Shown here: piece by piece, positions 8,279 to 17,700 of the stretch | Layout: every line of letters starts with the position of its first letter | How positions within the stretch are numbered: position 1 is the first letter of the stretch | Source: Proteobacteria bacterium 005FR1 | GTDB lineage: Bacteria > Pseudomonadota > Gammaproteobacteria > Pseudomonadales > Cellvibrionaceae | DNA length: 64,000 nucleotides | Assembly (NCBI GenBank): GCA_026192395.1 | Contig: WACF01000001.1 | Coordinates: 186,001-250,000, forward strand | Direction of reading: 5' to 3' | Position numbers and translations under genes: made by a program | The notes under the pieces: model-generated | The model's input: only the letters and a program-made list of their open reading frames with translations | What the model was told of the DNA's origin: nothing | The model's database searches: none

Positions 8279-9217
8279 GTGATCAGCGAGAGTGACGAAA
8301 TAACGATTGTCGATCAGCAGGAAAGTGATCAGCAGGACAGTGATCAGCAGGATACGGATCAGCAGGCTCTCAGCCAGGAACACACTTCCGACACTTCCCA
8401 GCCCTCCGACGCGGAATCCGCCGAGCACCACCCTCAGCAGGGCGAAATGCCTTTCGCCATTGTTCACGGGCAGGCCTATACCGAGCTCCCCAAGGATCTT
8501 TATATCCCGCCGGATGCCCTGGAGGTCTTCCTCGAGGCTTTCGAAGGGCCGCTGGACCTGCTTCTTTATCTGATCCGCCGTCAGAACCTCGACATTCTTG
8601 AAATCCACGTTGCAGAGATTACCCGCCAGTACATGGCCTACGTGGAGATGATGAGCGCCATGCAGTTCGAGCTGGCGGCCGAGTATCTGGTGATGGCCGC
8701 CATGCTGGCGGAGATCAAGTCGCGGATGCTGTTGCCCCGAAGCAAGGAGGAGGAAGAAGAGGAAGAGGATCCGCGGGCGCAGCTGATCCGGCGCTTGCAG
8801 GAGTACGAGCGATTCAAGCAGGCCGCAGAGGACATCGACGAGATGCCGCGCATGGGCCGCGAAGTCTGGTCCGCCTCGGCCAAGCCGCCGGAGACTTCGT
8901 CCACCCGTCCTGAACCGGACGTGGATATGAAGGAGCTTCTCATCATCCTTGCCGAAGTGCTGCGCAGGGCCGACATGTTCGAAAGCCATCATGTGGAAAA
9001 GGAAAAGCTTTCCACCCGGGAGCGAATGGGCCAGATACTCGATCGCCTCAAAGGCAACAGCTTCGTTCCTTTTGTCAGCCTGTTCCGGGTTGAAGAAGGG
9101 CGCCTCGGGGTGGTGGTGAGCTTTCTCGCCATCATGGAGCTGATCAAGGAGTCGCTGGTGGAAATCGTTCAAAGCGAGTCCTTCGGACCGATCCACGTCA
9201 AGGCGCGCGCTCAATAA
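8279..9217 (+). CDS. scpA: Segregation and condensation protein A
   Basis: 312 residues from a GTG. ScpA is the kleisin that bridges the SMC ATPase heads and, with ScpB, forms the bacterial condensin that organises the chromosome. The kleisin core runs from ~residue 80: FEGPLDLLLYLIRRQNLDIL, then EYLVMAAMLAEIKSRMLLP, an EEEEEEE linker and a C-terminal winged-helix with LRRADMF and VVSFLAIMELIKE. The first ~75 residues are an acidic, Gln/Ser/Asp-rich extension absent from shorter ScpA proteins and contain four 15-bp tandem repeats. Start assignment is uncertain because of this low-complexity head; internal starts are possible. Leads the scpA-scpB-rluB operon. Confidence 0.93.
   Translation: MISESDEITIVDQQESDQQDSDQQDTDQQALSQEHTSDTSQPSDAESAEHHPQQGEMPFAIVHGQAYTELPKDLYIPPDALEVFLEAFEGPLDLLLYLIRRQNLDILEIHVAEITRQYMAYVEMMSAMQFELAAEYLVMAAMLAEIKSRMLLPRSKEEEEEEEDPRAQLIRRLQEYERFKQAAEDIDEMPRMGREVWSASAKPPETSSTRPEPDVDMKELLIILAEVLRRADMFESHHVEKEKLSTRERMGQILDRLKGNSFVPFVSLFRVEEGRLGVVVSFLAIMELIKESLVEIVQSESFGPIHVKARAQ
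8312..8368 (+). repeat. 15-bp tandem repeats inside the 5' end of scpA
   Basis: Units GATCAGCAGGAAAGT (8312), GATCAGCAGGACAGT (8327), GATCAGCAGGATACG (8342) and a 12-nt partial GATCAGCAGGCT (8357). They encode D-Q-Q-[E/D]-[S/T] repeats in the disordered N-terminal head of ScpA. Units are in frame, so copy-number change would keep the reading frame. Confidence 0.9.
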
Positions 9218-9268
9218 GCGCACCGCCAATGCCAATAACCCATTCCTAATAAGCAAAAATTAGCGACG

Positions 9269-10276
9269 ATGAAGATCGACGACAAATTACTACGGAAAAT
9301 CATTGAGGGCGCTCTGCTCGCCGCCGGCGGACCGCTCAATATTGCCAAGATCGCCAGCCTCTTCGAGCCCCCGGAAGGGGTGGAACGGGACGCTGACGTG
9401 GATCCGGACGAAAAGCCGACCAAGGAAGAGATCCTTGCGGCACTCGAAGACATCCAGGCGGACTGCAAGGGCCGCGGCTACGAGTTGAAGGAAGTGGGCA
9501 GCGGCTGGCGCTTTCAGGTGGTGCAGGAAACGGCACCCTGGATTTCCCGCTTATGGGAGGAAAAGCCACAGAAGTACTCCCGGGCCCTGCTGGAAACCCT
9601 GGCGTTGATTGCCTACCGGCAGCCCATCACTCGTGGCGACATCGAATCCATCCGCGGTGTGGCAGTGAGCTCGACCATTATCAAGACCCTCACCGAGCGC
9701 GAATGGGTGAAGGTCGTTGGCCATCGGGATGTCCCCGGACGCCCGGCACTCTATGCCACTACCCGGCAGTTCCTCGATTATTTCAATTTGAAGAGTCTCG
9801 ACGAACTGCCCAGCCTGAAAGAGATTCAGGATATCGATCAACTCGACGCCAACATGAGCCTCAAGGAAATGCTTGGGGAAGCTGCAGGCGCCGAGGACCC
9901 GGCCGACGATCAGAGTGGAGATGAAGCCGGAGCGGAATCGCTGCAGGGTAATTCCGACAGCGGGGAATCCGAAGCGCATTCTTCTGTCGACGAAGCATTG
10001 GTTGACGAGAAATTGGTCGACGAGGAGCTGGCCTCCGAAGACGAAGAGGCGCCCGAGGCAAACAGCGATTCCGGATCCGACGATTATGCCCAGGATTTGC
10101 CGCCCGAGGACTTCGATCAATCGGTTTCGGACGGTGACGACGCCTATCCCGAGCGGGAAGCGAACGACGAATATTCCAGTGAGATCCTCGAGGATGATGA
10201 GGAGCGCATTGATGAGCGCCACGAGTTCGAAGATTCCGAGCCCGAGTCTGCCGAGGCGGACGACCCGAATACCTGA
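9269..10276 (+). CDS. scpB: Segregation and condensation protein B
   Basis: 335 residues. Two winged-helix domains occupy ~1-200: ALLAAGGPLNIAKIASLF at the start, then WISRLWEEKPQKYSRALLET, LALIAYRQPITRGDIE, IRGVAVSS and HRDVPGRPALYATT, all typical of ScpB, the partner that dimerises and binds ScpA/SMC. Residues ~205-335 form a very acidic tail (Asp/Glu/Ser-rich) without predicted fold, longer than in compact ScpB proteins. Separated from scpA by 51 bp and from rluB by 65 bp; same operon. Confidence 0.94.
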   Translation: MKIDDKLLRKIIEGALLAAGGPLNIAKIASLFEPPEGVERDADVDPDEKPTKEEILAALEDIQADCKGRGYELKEVGSGWRFQVVQETAPWISRLWEEKPQKYSRALLETLALIAYRQPITRGDIESIRGVAVSSTIIKTLTEREWVKVVGHRDVPGRPALYATTRQFLDYFNLKSLDELPSLKEIQDIDQLDANMSLKEMLGEAAGAEDPADDQSGDEAGAESLQGNSDSGESEAHSSVDEALVDEKLVDEELASEDEEAPEANSDSGSDDYAQDLPPEDFDQSVSDGDDAYPEREANDEYSSEILEDDEERIDERHEFEDSEPESAEADDPNT

Positions 10277-10341
10277 TCGCCGGATCGGTGGCCCTGTGCC
10301 ACCGATGTCCCATTTCCCACCATCCACAAGTCAGCAACAGC

Positions 10342-11172
10342 ATGAATGACGAAAAGCTCCACAAGGTATTGGCGAGAGCGGGCCTTGGCTCGCGCCGGGA
10401 AATGGAAGCCGCAATTGCCCAGGGCAGGGTCACCATCAACGGTCGGACCGCGACCGTCGGTGACCGGGTAACGGCGACCGATAAAATCTTTATCGACGGG
10501 CATCCGGTCAAAGCTGCCGCCCCTGGCAAGCAACGGCTTCGCGTCATCCTCTATAACAAGCCGGAAGGCGAGATCTGCTCCCGCTCGGACCCTGAAGGCC
10601 GCCCGACCGTGTTCAATCGCTTGCCGAATTTGCGCGAAGGCCGCTGGATTTCAGTAGGTCGATTGGATATCAACACCAGTGGCGCGCTGCTGTTTACCAA
10701 CGATGGCGATTTTGCTCACAAGTTGATGCATCCGTCCTCGGTGATCGACCGGGAGTACCTGGTGCGCGTCTTCGGTGAGGTGGACAAGGACATGCTCCAG
10801 CGTCTGCGAGAAGGCGTTCTGCTGGAAGACGGGATCGCTCGGTTCACCGACATTGTCGAGCGCGAGACTGAGGGTAGCAGTCACTGGTTCTACTGCGTGG
10901 TGATGGAAGGCCGCAACCGGGAAGTGCGGCGTCTTTGGGAATCTCAGGGAGTGAAGGTAAACCGGCTCAAGCGGGTGCGCTTCGGCAACATCTTCATCCC
11001 GAGCCATGTCCGCGCTGGCCAGTGGGTGGAGCTGAATCACCGGGAAATCGCCGAACTGGCTCTCACCGCCGGCTTCCAGATCCCGCGCAACACCGAACCA
11101 TTCACGGTTCAGGAAAAGCGCAATCAGGACCGTCATCAGCGTCGGCTGCGGAAAGGGCCGAAGCGCACATAG
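10342..11172 (+). CDS. rluB: 23S rRNA pseudouridine(2605) synthase RluB
   Basis: 276 residues from ATG 10342. An S4 RNA-binding domain (KLHKVLARAGLGSRREME, ~4-60) precedes a RsuA/RluB/E/F pseudouridine synthase domain with the catalytic block GRLDINTSGALLFTNDG, in which the Asp is the nucleophile, and EGRNREVRRLWESQG. The enzyme isomerises U2605 in 23S rRNA. A short basic tail (KRNQDRHQRRLRKGPKR) ends the protein. The scpA-scpB-rluB order is common in Pseudomonas-like genomes. The longer upstream in-frame piece (from 10288) matches nothing and is left out. Confidence 0.93.
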   Translation: MNDEKLHKVLARAGLGSRREMEAAIAQGRVTINGRTATVGDRVTATDKIFIDGHPVKAAAPGKQRLRVILYNKPEGEICSRSDPEGRPTVFNRLPNLREGRWISVGRLDINTSGALLFTNDGDFAHKLMHPSSVIDREYLVRVFGEVDKDMLQRLREGVLLEDGIARFTDIVERETEGSSHWFYCVVMEGRNREVRRLWESQGVKVNRLKRVRFGNIFIPSHVRAGQWVELNHREIAELALTAGFQIPRNTEPFTVQEKRNQDRHQRRLRKGPKRT

Positions 11173-11197
11173 TCGCTTGCTGGACGGCTGAGTCAGA

Positions 11198-12625
11198 TCA
11201 GGCGGACTTGGCGGGTATGTAGTCTTCGTGGGCGAAGGAACCGAAGTCGCCCATCGGCAAGCGAACTTCCACCACTAATCCACCCTGAGGGTGGTTGTGA
11301 GCCATGATCGTGCCCCCATGGAGCTGCACGGTGCGCTGGGCGATACTGAGACCCAGGCCATAACCGCCGCTCGCACGATCGCGCGCCTCGTCGGTACGAT
11401 AGAAGGGTTCGAAGATATCCTTCAACTGCTCGTCTTTCACTCCCGGCCCCTGATCGCGAACCGCAATCAGATAGTAGTCACCTTCCGTTTGCACGGACAT
11501 GGCCACTGTGGTGTTTGGGTGAGTGTAGTGAAGCGCATTACCCAGGATGTTTTCGAAGACCCCGACCAGGGTATTGCTATAGGTCGCCACCAGTGCGTCC
11601 GGCACACTGCTGTCAAACGTGATCCTCACATCCTTTTGCTCCGCCTGATCGGTCAGGTCACGGCAGAGCGACTCCAGCATTGAATTGATATCCACGACAT
11701 CGTCGAGATCCCAGACTTCCGTGTCGTTAGTGGGGAAGGACAGAATGGTGGTGATGATGTCATTCAGGTAGTCGGCGGCATTACGGGCTTTTTCCAGCTC
11801 CGCCTGGGCGCTTTCATTGCTGCGCTGCTGGGCAATCCCGAGGGCAAACTGCAGGCGCGCCAGGGGCGAGCGCAGCTCATGGCTCACGTCCTTGATCAGC
11901 CGTTTCTGCTCGCGCATGGACTTGTCCAGCCGCGCCGTCATGTTGTCGAAATCACGGCTGAGCTCGGCGATTTCGTCCTTGCGATCAGCAAAGCGCGGCG
12001 CAACACGGACACTGAGATCGCCCTTGGCAATGTCTTTGGTGGCCTGCTGGAGCGCGTGGAAATCGCGGGACATGTGCCGGGCGAAGATCAGGCAAGCGGT
12101 ACCGGAGATCAGTAGCGAGATCAAATAGAGCACCCAGTTGGAGCGCAGATACAAACGCCATTGAACATAGCGCCCGTGGAAAGGAGTGGAGAATGAAACG
12201 ATTCTAAGGCCGTTGCCATCCGGTAGCAGGATATACCGGGCGGCGTAGCTCTGACCCTGTTCACTGGTAATGTAGTAAGGATTGTTGGGTCCGATCATGC
12301 CCAGGATTTCGCTGATGATCGGAGAGATTTCGCGACCGCGCAGATCATTGCCCAGCTCGTCAACGATGAAGACCCGGCGGAAAATCCATTCATCCACCTG
12401 CGGGATACTGCGACGCAGGCCCGACAGGTTGTAGTGCATCACTGTGTCGATTGTCTTGTTGAGGCCGCGCACGGCGAAGCGGTCGTAAGGGCTGTCCTCG
12501 TACTGGGCCAACAGCCGACTTTCGGCATCTGGATTGACCCAATGAACGTAGGCGTTGTGGCCCAGAACTGTCATGATATTTATCGCCCAAAAGCCGATAA
12601 ATATCTTGATGTAAATTTTAGTCAT
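11198..12625 (-). CDS. cpxA: CpxA-like sensor histidine kinase
   Basis: 475 residues: TM helix 1 (~7-27), periplasmic sensor region (~28-160), TM helix 2 (~163-183), HAMP (~185-240), dimerisation/phosphoacceptor box DVSHELRSPLARLQ (His near residue 250), then the ATPase with NILGNALHYT (N box), DQGPGVKDEQ (G1) and GGYGLGLSIA (G2). Organisation and the RLQFALG phosphoacceptor context resemble CpxA, which senses envelope stress. Its start overlaps the regulator gene by 8 nt, so the two are translationally coupled. It faces rluB tail-to-tail. The signal sensed is inferred from family only. Confidence 0.85.
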   Translation of the reverse strand: MTKIYIKIFIGFWAINIMTVLGHNAYVHWVNPDAESRLLAQYEDSPYDRFAVRGLNKTIDTVMHYNLSGLRRSIPQVDEWIFRRVFIVDELGNDLRGREISPIISEILGMIGPNNPYYITSEQGQSYAARYILLPDGNGLRIVSFSTPFHGRYVQWRLYLRSNWVLYLISLLISGTACLIFARHMSRDFHALQQATKDIAKGDLSVRVAPRFADRKDEIAELSRDFDNMTARLDKSMREQKRLIKDVSHELRSPLARLQFALGIAQQRSNESAQAELEKARNAADYLNDIITTILSFPTNDTEVWDLDDVVDINSMLESLCRDLTDQAEQKDVRITFDSSVPDALVATYSNTLVGVFENILGNALHYTHPNTTVAMSVQTEGDYYLIAVRDQGPGVKDEQLKDIFEPFYRTDEARDRASGGYGLGLSIAQRTVQLHGGTIMAHNHPQGGLVVEVRLPMGDFGSFAHEDYIPAKSA

Positions 12626-13316
12626 TTTCGCTCGTGGTGAGCATGTAGCCAGCTCCGCGGATATTGATGATCAGGTCCTTGCTGGCGTTCTTCGCTGCCA
12701 GTTTTTTGCGGATATTGCTGATATGCACATCGATACTGCGGTCGTAGGGGGTCAGCTTTCGGCCCAGTGCTTCTTCGGTGAGGATGTCCTTGCTGATCAC
12801 CTGACCCGGTGAACGCATTAGCCACTCCAGCACGGCAAATTCAGCACCGGTGAGGGTCACGGGCTCTCCGTGATAGTAGACGGTACGACTGCCCAGATGG
12901 ATCTTGAGTTCATCCACCGTGATGGTGTCGTCATTGCGGGGGGCATTTTCGCGGGAGCTGATCCGGCGCAGAATCGCCCGCAGCCTCGCCACAAGCTCCC
13001 GCGGATTGCAGGGCTTGGCCAGGTAATCATCGGCCCCGAGCTCCAGACCAACGATGCGGTCCACAGTGTCGCCCTTGGCGGTAAGCATCAGCACCGGCGT
13101 CTTGTAGTTATCGCGCAGCTTGCGCAAAACCTCAAAACCGTTGAGTCCCGGAATCATCACGTCCAGCACAATCACGTCGAAGGTGGTTTTGCTGACCTGG
13201 TCCAGTACATGACTGCCGTCGTGGACCATCTCCACCTCGAAACCCTCCCCGAGGAGGTAATCGCGGAGCAATTCACAAAGTTCAAGATCGTCGTCGACTA
13301 GTAATATCTTAGGCAT
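12618..13316 (-). CDS. cpxR: CpxR-like OmpR-family response regulator
   Basis: 232 residues: receiver domain (1-~120) with the acidic pair DDD (8-10), phosphoacceptor Asp in DVIVLDVMIPG (~residue 53), Thr in MLTAKG and Lys in ADDYLAKP, then an OmpR/PhoB winged helix ending IRGAGYML. The sequence LLVDDDLELCELL and GADDYLAKPCNPRELVARLRAILRR are close to CpxR. It precedes and overlaps the kinase gene. A TACAAT -10-like box lies 12 bp upstream on the minus strand (13333-13328) with no good -35, as expected for an activator-dependent, possibly self-regulated promoter. Confidence 0.88.
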   Translation of the reverse strand: MPKILLVDDDLELCELLRDYLLGEGFEVEMVHDGSHVLDQVSKTTFDVIVLDVMIPGLNGFEVLRKLRDNYKTPVLMLTAKGDTVDRIVGLELGADDYLAKPCNPRELVARLRAILRRISSRENAPRNDDTITVDELKIHLGSRTVYYHGEPVTLTGAEFAVLEWLMRSPGQVISKDILTEEALGRKLTPYDRSIDVHISNIRKKLAAKNASKDLIINIRGAGYMLTTSEND

Positions 13317-13508
13317 AACAGCAGATCATTGTAGTTAAAATTATGGGTTTGCACCGTCCGGGGTGGCGTGCAGGCACAGGGGGGTACAGCGTGCCAGACC
13401 AAGGCCAAGTGTACGTGCAATTCACGGGTTTGAGAAGCGAGGAGGGGGCAGGCGGCGGGCTGCGAAAAGCTGACGATGCCCAAAGCTGGAAGACGGGAGC
13501 ACTGTCGG

Positions 13509-13535
13509 GGCGGGAACGGCATTGCCGTTCCCGCC
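13509..13535. terminator. GC-rich hairpin after the DAHP synthase gene
   Basis: Perfect 12-bp inverted repeat GGCGGGAACGGC / GCCGTTCCCGCC with a 3-nt loop, 11 bp past the aroF stop. No T-run follows on either strand, so it may slow or protect transcripts rather than terminate by itself. Confidence 0.5.
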
Positions 13536-13546
13536 TCCTGCCGCGC

Positions 13547-14611
13547 TTAGCGCTTGGGCAGAATGTCTTTCAGCTTGTCGCGGGCACTGCGCAGGGTCCG
13601 CTCGGTGTTGTCCCAGCCGATGCAGGCATCGGTGACGGAGACGCCGTACTGAAGATCGGCAAGATTGTCGGTGATGTTCTGCTTGCCCTCGTTGAGGTTG
13701 CTTTCCACCATCAGGCCGATGATGGACTTGTTGCCCTCGAGGATCTGGTTGACCACGTTGTCCATCACCAGCGGCTGAAGCTCATGGTTCTTGTTGGAGT
13801 TCGCGTGGCTGCAGTCCACCATGATGTTGGTGGAAATGCCGGCGCTCTTCAGTTCCTGCTCGGCCATGGCGACGCTCACCGAGTCGTAGTTGGGCTTCTC
13901 GCTGCCGCCGCGCAGTACGATGTGGCCGTATCGATTGCCGGTGGTGTGAATGATCGAAACCCGGCCATCGAAATTGATACCCAGGAAGCGGTGCGGATTG
14001 GAAACCGACTGCAGCGCGTTGATGGCTACTGTCAGACCGCCGTCGGTGCCGTTCTTGAAGCCCACTGCGGAAGACAGACCACTGGCCAGTTCCCGGTGAG
14101 TCTGGGATTCCGTGGTGCGCGCCCCAATTGCGGACCAGGACACCAGATCCTGCAGGTATTGCGGAGAGATGGGGTCCAGCGCTTCGGTGGCGGTGGGCAG
14201 GCCCAGCTCGGCGATATCGATGAGCAGCTTGCGGCCGATCTGCAGACCTTCCTCGATCTTGAAGGAATCGTTCAGATAGGGATCGTTGATCAGACCCTTC
14301 CAGCCGACGGTCGTCCGCGGCTTTTCGAAGTAGACGCGCATCACCACATAGAGCGTATCGGAAACTTCATCCGCCAGCTTTTTCAAGCGGCGGGCGTATT
14401 CCAGGGCTTCGTCCACGTTGTGAATGGAACAGGGACCGATCACTACGATCAGTCGATGGTCCTTGCGATCGAGAATGTCCCGGATGGTCTGCCGGCCCAT
14501 CAGCACGGACTCGCGAGCGCGGTCGCTCAGGGGCAGGGCTTCTTTAATGTCGGCAGGGGTAATCAGGACTTCCTGCGAAACGACATTAATGTTTTCGATA
14601 TTCTGGTTCAT
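13547..14611 (-). CDS. aroF: 3-deoxy-7-phosphoheptulonate synthase, tyrosine-type
   Basis: 354 residues of the class I (AroFGH) DAHP synthase family, which joins phosphoenolpyruvate and erythrose 4-phosphate at the entry to the shikimate pathway. Family blocks are VVIGPCSIH, MRVYFEKPRTTVGWKGL, IGARTTESQTHRE, GFKNGTDG and SHANSNK. Of the E. coli isozymes, AroF is closest: the N-terminal EVLITPxxIKEALPLS, the VSDTLYVVMRV stretch, TEALDP, HRFLGIN and MVDCSH agree with AroF rather than AroG or AroH, so feedback by tyrosine is the best guess. Single gene, divergent to none nearby; a GC-rich hairpin follows it. Confidence 0.93.
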   Translation of the reverse strand: MNQNIENINVVSQEVLITPADIKEALPLSDRARESVLMGRQTIRDILDRKDHRLIVVIGPCSIHNVDEALEYARRLKKLADEVSDTLYVVMRVYFEKPRTTVGWKGLINDPYLNDSFKIEEGLQIGRKLLIDIAELGLPTATEALDPISPQYLQDLVSWSAIGARTTESQTHRELASGLSSAVGFKNGTDGGLTVAINALQSVSNPHRFLGINFDGRVSIIHTTGNRYGHIVLRGGSEKPNYDSVSVAMAEQELKSAGISTNIMVDCSHANSNKNHELQPLVMDNVVNQILEGNKSIIGLMVESNLNEGKQNITDNLADLQYGVSVTDACIGWDNTERTLRSARDKLKDILPKR

Positions 14612-14764
14612 GATGCGCAGCTACTTTTGTTTGTTCGTGCGTTTCTATTCCTTTCGCCCGGTTCCAGCATACTGAACGGCCGGAACCCCGCGATCCGGGG
14701 GTATTCTACCCAAGCCGCAGCGCCTTGTGGGCGGATTCTCCTCAATTGCCGTCATTTGCGATGG

Positions 14765-17700
14765 CTATAACGCGATTTCGTGAAATAAGCGGGGCAGCGG
14801 AAAGTAGAGTGCGGTTTTCACCGGCAGTGATCGGCCCTGCGCCCGGTCCAGTTTACCCATGAGTTCGGCGTAGCGCTGTAGTTGTGCTGCATATTCCTGC
14901 TCCGCCGCTTGCAGAAATTCGCTCTGGCTCTGCTCTGGCGCCGGAGCGCCGGCTTTGTAGTCCACGATCCAGCGCGTTCCCTGGTCGATGAAAGTGCGGT
15001 CGATCACAGCTTCCCGGTAGCCGACCGCAGCGGTCAGCAAGGACAGTTCGCAGTGGCTGTCTTCGTGTCGGTTGTCGAGCAGCCAGCGGCCGATCGGATC
15101 CTGCAATGCGCTCTGCACGGCACCGGCAATCTGGCTCGCGCCCTCTGCCGCGTCATGCGCGGACATACCGAGCTGACGAAGCTGTCGGTTCCACAGGGGC
15201 TGCTGCCGGATGATCCGCGATTCGTTCCAGGCGACTGAACCTTCCTCTGTAAGCTGTTGCAGGGCGCTGTGCAGCACCGTTCCCAGATAACGCTGGTGGC
15301 GGTTGAGCAGAAAAGACGGGTCCGGGCGGTTGTCGTCGTCCTCGGCTGGCTGTTGGCCGCGATAGCGCGCGAGAGTGTGATCGGAAGGCCACTCGGGCGC
15401 TTTCCATTCCGGCGGCAGGCGCAGCAAATGGGAGAGGCTCAGCTGAGTACCGGGTGCGGCGGTCTCCGATTCGCCCGAGTCTTCCATCAGCACGATTTCA
15501 TTTTTCACGTAGGGCCAGAGATGCCCCGCCAGCGTGCCCTTGCCGGGCGCCTTGAGCTCACCCGACTTCTCGTCCCGCTGCAAATCCATCATCAGGTAAA
15601 GTTGGGAGATCGCCCGGGTGCAGCCCACGTACAGAAGGCGAGCCGCCTCGTGCTCCTGGCGAATGCCGCGCTCGCGCTTGAGGTAGCTGTAGAGGCCATC
15701 GGCCTTTTCGCCCACCGCGCCCAACGGACTGATCAGCAGGTGGGTTTCTCCCTGTCGGTCGGTGTATTCCTGCCACAGCAGCAGTGGGCTGTCGTCACCG
15801 CGGGTGCCCTTGTCGAGACGCGGGATGATCACCGTATCGAATTCCAGGCCCTTGGATTTGTGAATGGTCATCACCTGGAGGCGTGAACTGCTTTCGGACT
15901 TGTCGTAGAGGCTCGCCAGCGCATTCTCGAAATCCTCCCAGTCCTCGATGTCGCCACCGCTTGCGTGGCCGTCCAGCAAATCGAAGAAGCGAGCGGGGCT
16001 ATGCAATTCCGCCGGATTCGCCACTGCCGCCGGTCCGCCAAGGGCCAGCCAGACGCCTTCGATCCACTGCCGCAGCGATTTGCGACCCTTCTCCGCAAGA
16101 GCCGGTTTGAGCACCGTTCGCAGGCGCTGAATCAAGGCCAGTCCTTCAGTGGACAAGTCCAGGGACTCGCAATGAAGAATCTGCCCCCAGACCAGGGGGT
16201 AGTTCGAAGCCAGCGGTGGGTTTTCCGCAATGCTCTGGTTCGCCAGCGTATGCAGATCGTGAAGATCGAGACCGCACCAGGGAGCACGCAGTAGTGAGAG
16301 CCAGGCAATTCGGTCGGAGACGTTCAGCAGCGCGCGGGTGAGCGAGAGCAGATCCACCACCGCCATTCGGTTGCGCAGCGCATCGATGTCTTTCGCCTGC
16401 CAGGGAATTTCCGCAGCGCGCAGCTCCCGCAAAATGTCCTGCAGGTGTGGTCGGCTGCGGGCCAGGATCGCCACGGTTTCGTTTTCGCCGGTATCGGCCA
16501 ACGCCTCTTCAACCAGCTGCACCAGATAGCGCGTCTGCGCTTGCTGGCCGACGTCCACAAAGCCGCGCACTTCGATCTTTCCAGCATCGTGGTTGGCGCA
16601 GGGCTGGGCGAGGCTGTAACGAACCGCGCCTCGGTTGATGTCGTTGCGGGGCGGAAAGATGCCGCGAAAACAGCGGTTGACCCAGCTCACCAGCTTGCTA
16701 TCGGAGCGGAAGTTTACGGTGAGATTCAGCGGGGTCAGCGGCACCGTACCGATGCCCTGATCCCGCGCCTGAATGAAGATTCCCACGTTGGCGTCGCGAA
16801 AGCCGTAGCAGGATTGCATCGCATCGCCGACGATGAACAGCGTGCGTCCATCCTCCGGCTGCCATCCGGCAGTGAGTTTTTGCAGCAACTGCAGCTGCGG
16901 CAGAGAAGTATCCTGAAATTCGTCCACCAGGATGTGCTTGATCTGATAATCCAGCTTCAGGGCCAGATCTGACGGCTTGTCCTCCTCACCAAGAGCGCGC
17001 GAGGCAGCAATGGCCATTTCCGCAAAATCCGCTTCGCCCACCTTCTGACAGTGCAGATGGAAAAAAGCCGCGAGGCTGGGCAGCAGAAGACTCAGGCTTT
17101 CCAGCAGCTCCCATTGGTTTTTATCGACTCCCAAATTGGGCAATGCGCGAAGGTCGTTGAACAGCGAAAGCAGCTCCGGCTGATCACCGAAGGCGCCCAG
17201 CAGAGCACTGTGTCGCGTTTTCATCTCGGTAAACAGCGCCTTTTCTTCGGCGTTTTTGCTGGAAGAGGGCGCGGGGAAGCCGCCGCGCTTGTCGATGCTC
17301 TTACGCCAGTCGCCGGCCTGGGTCAGACAGATATCCACCACCGCCTGCCAGACCGAGAGCGCCAGCTGCGAATCCAAAGCGAGCTCCGCAAAATCGATGT
17401 GCTCTTCACTAAAGGGCAGCTCGTGACCATCACTCAAGCGGTTCGCAGTCGAAAAGCGCAGCAGCTCCTGTACATCGTCCAGGCAGTGCGCAAGCTTTTC
17501 GGTCACCGCCGAGAGCGCATCGTCAACGATCGCCTGCACCGTGGCTTCGAAGTAATGGCGGTTACCCCCAGACTGATAGAGAGGCGCCAGCCATTGGGTG
17601 CGCTGATCGAGCAACTGCATCAGCAGGCTTTCCACTTTGTCCAGGTTGTTGTCCATGTGCCGCAGCAGCACGGTTAGCGCGTCTGCCAGTGGGCCGTCCG

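Noticed and set aside
8007-8282. 91-codon ORF upstream of scpA
   Set aside because: Covers a promoter (TATAAT 8163) and shows no family features or good start.
13343-14770. 475-codon open frame antisense to aroF
   Set aside because: aroF is full length and matches its family along its length; the opposite frame has no recognisable domain.
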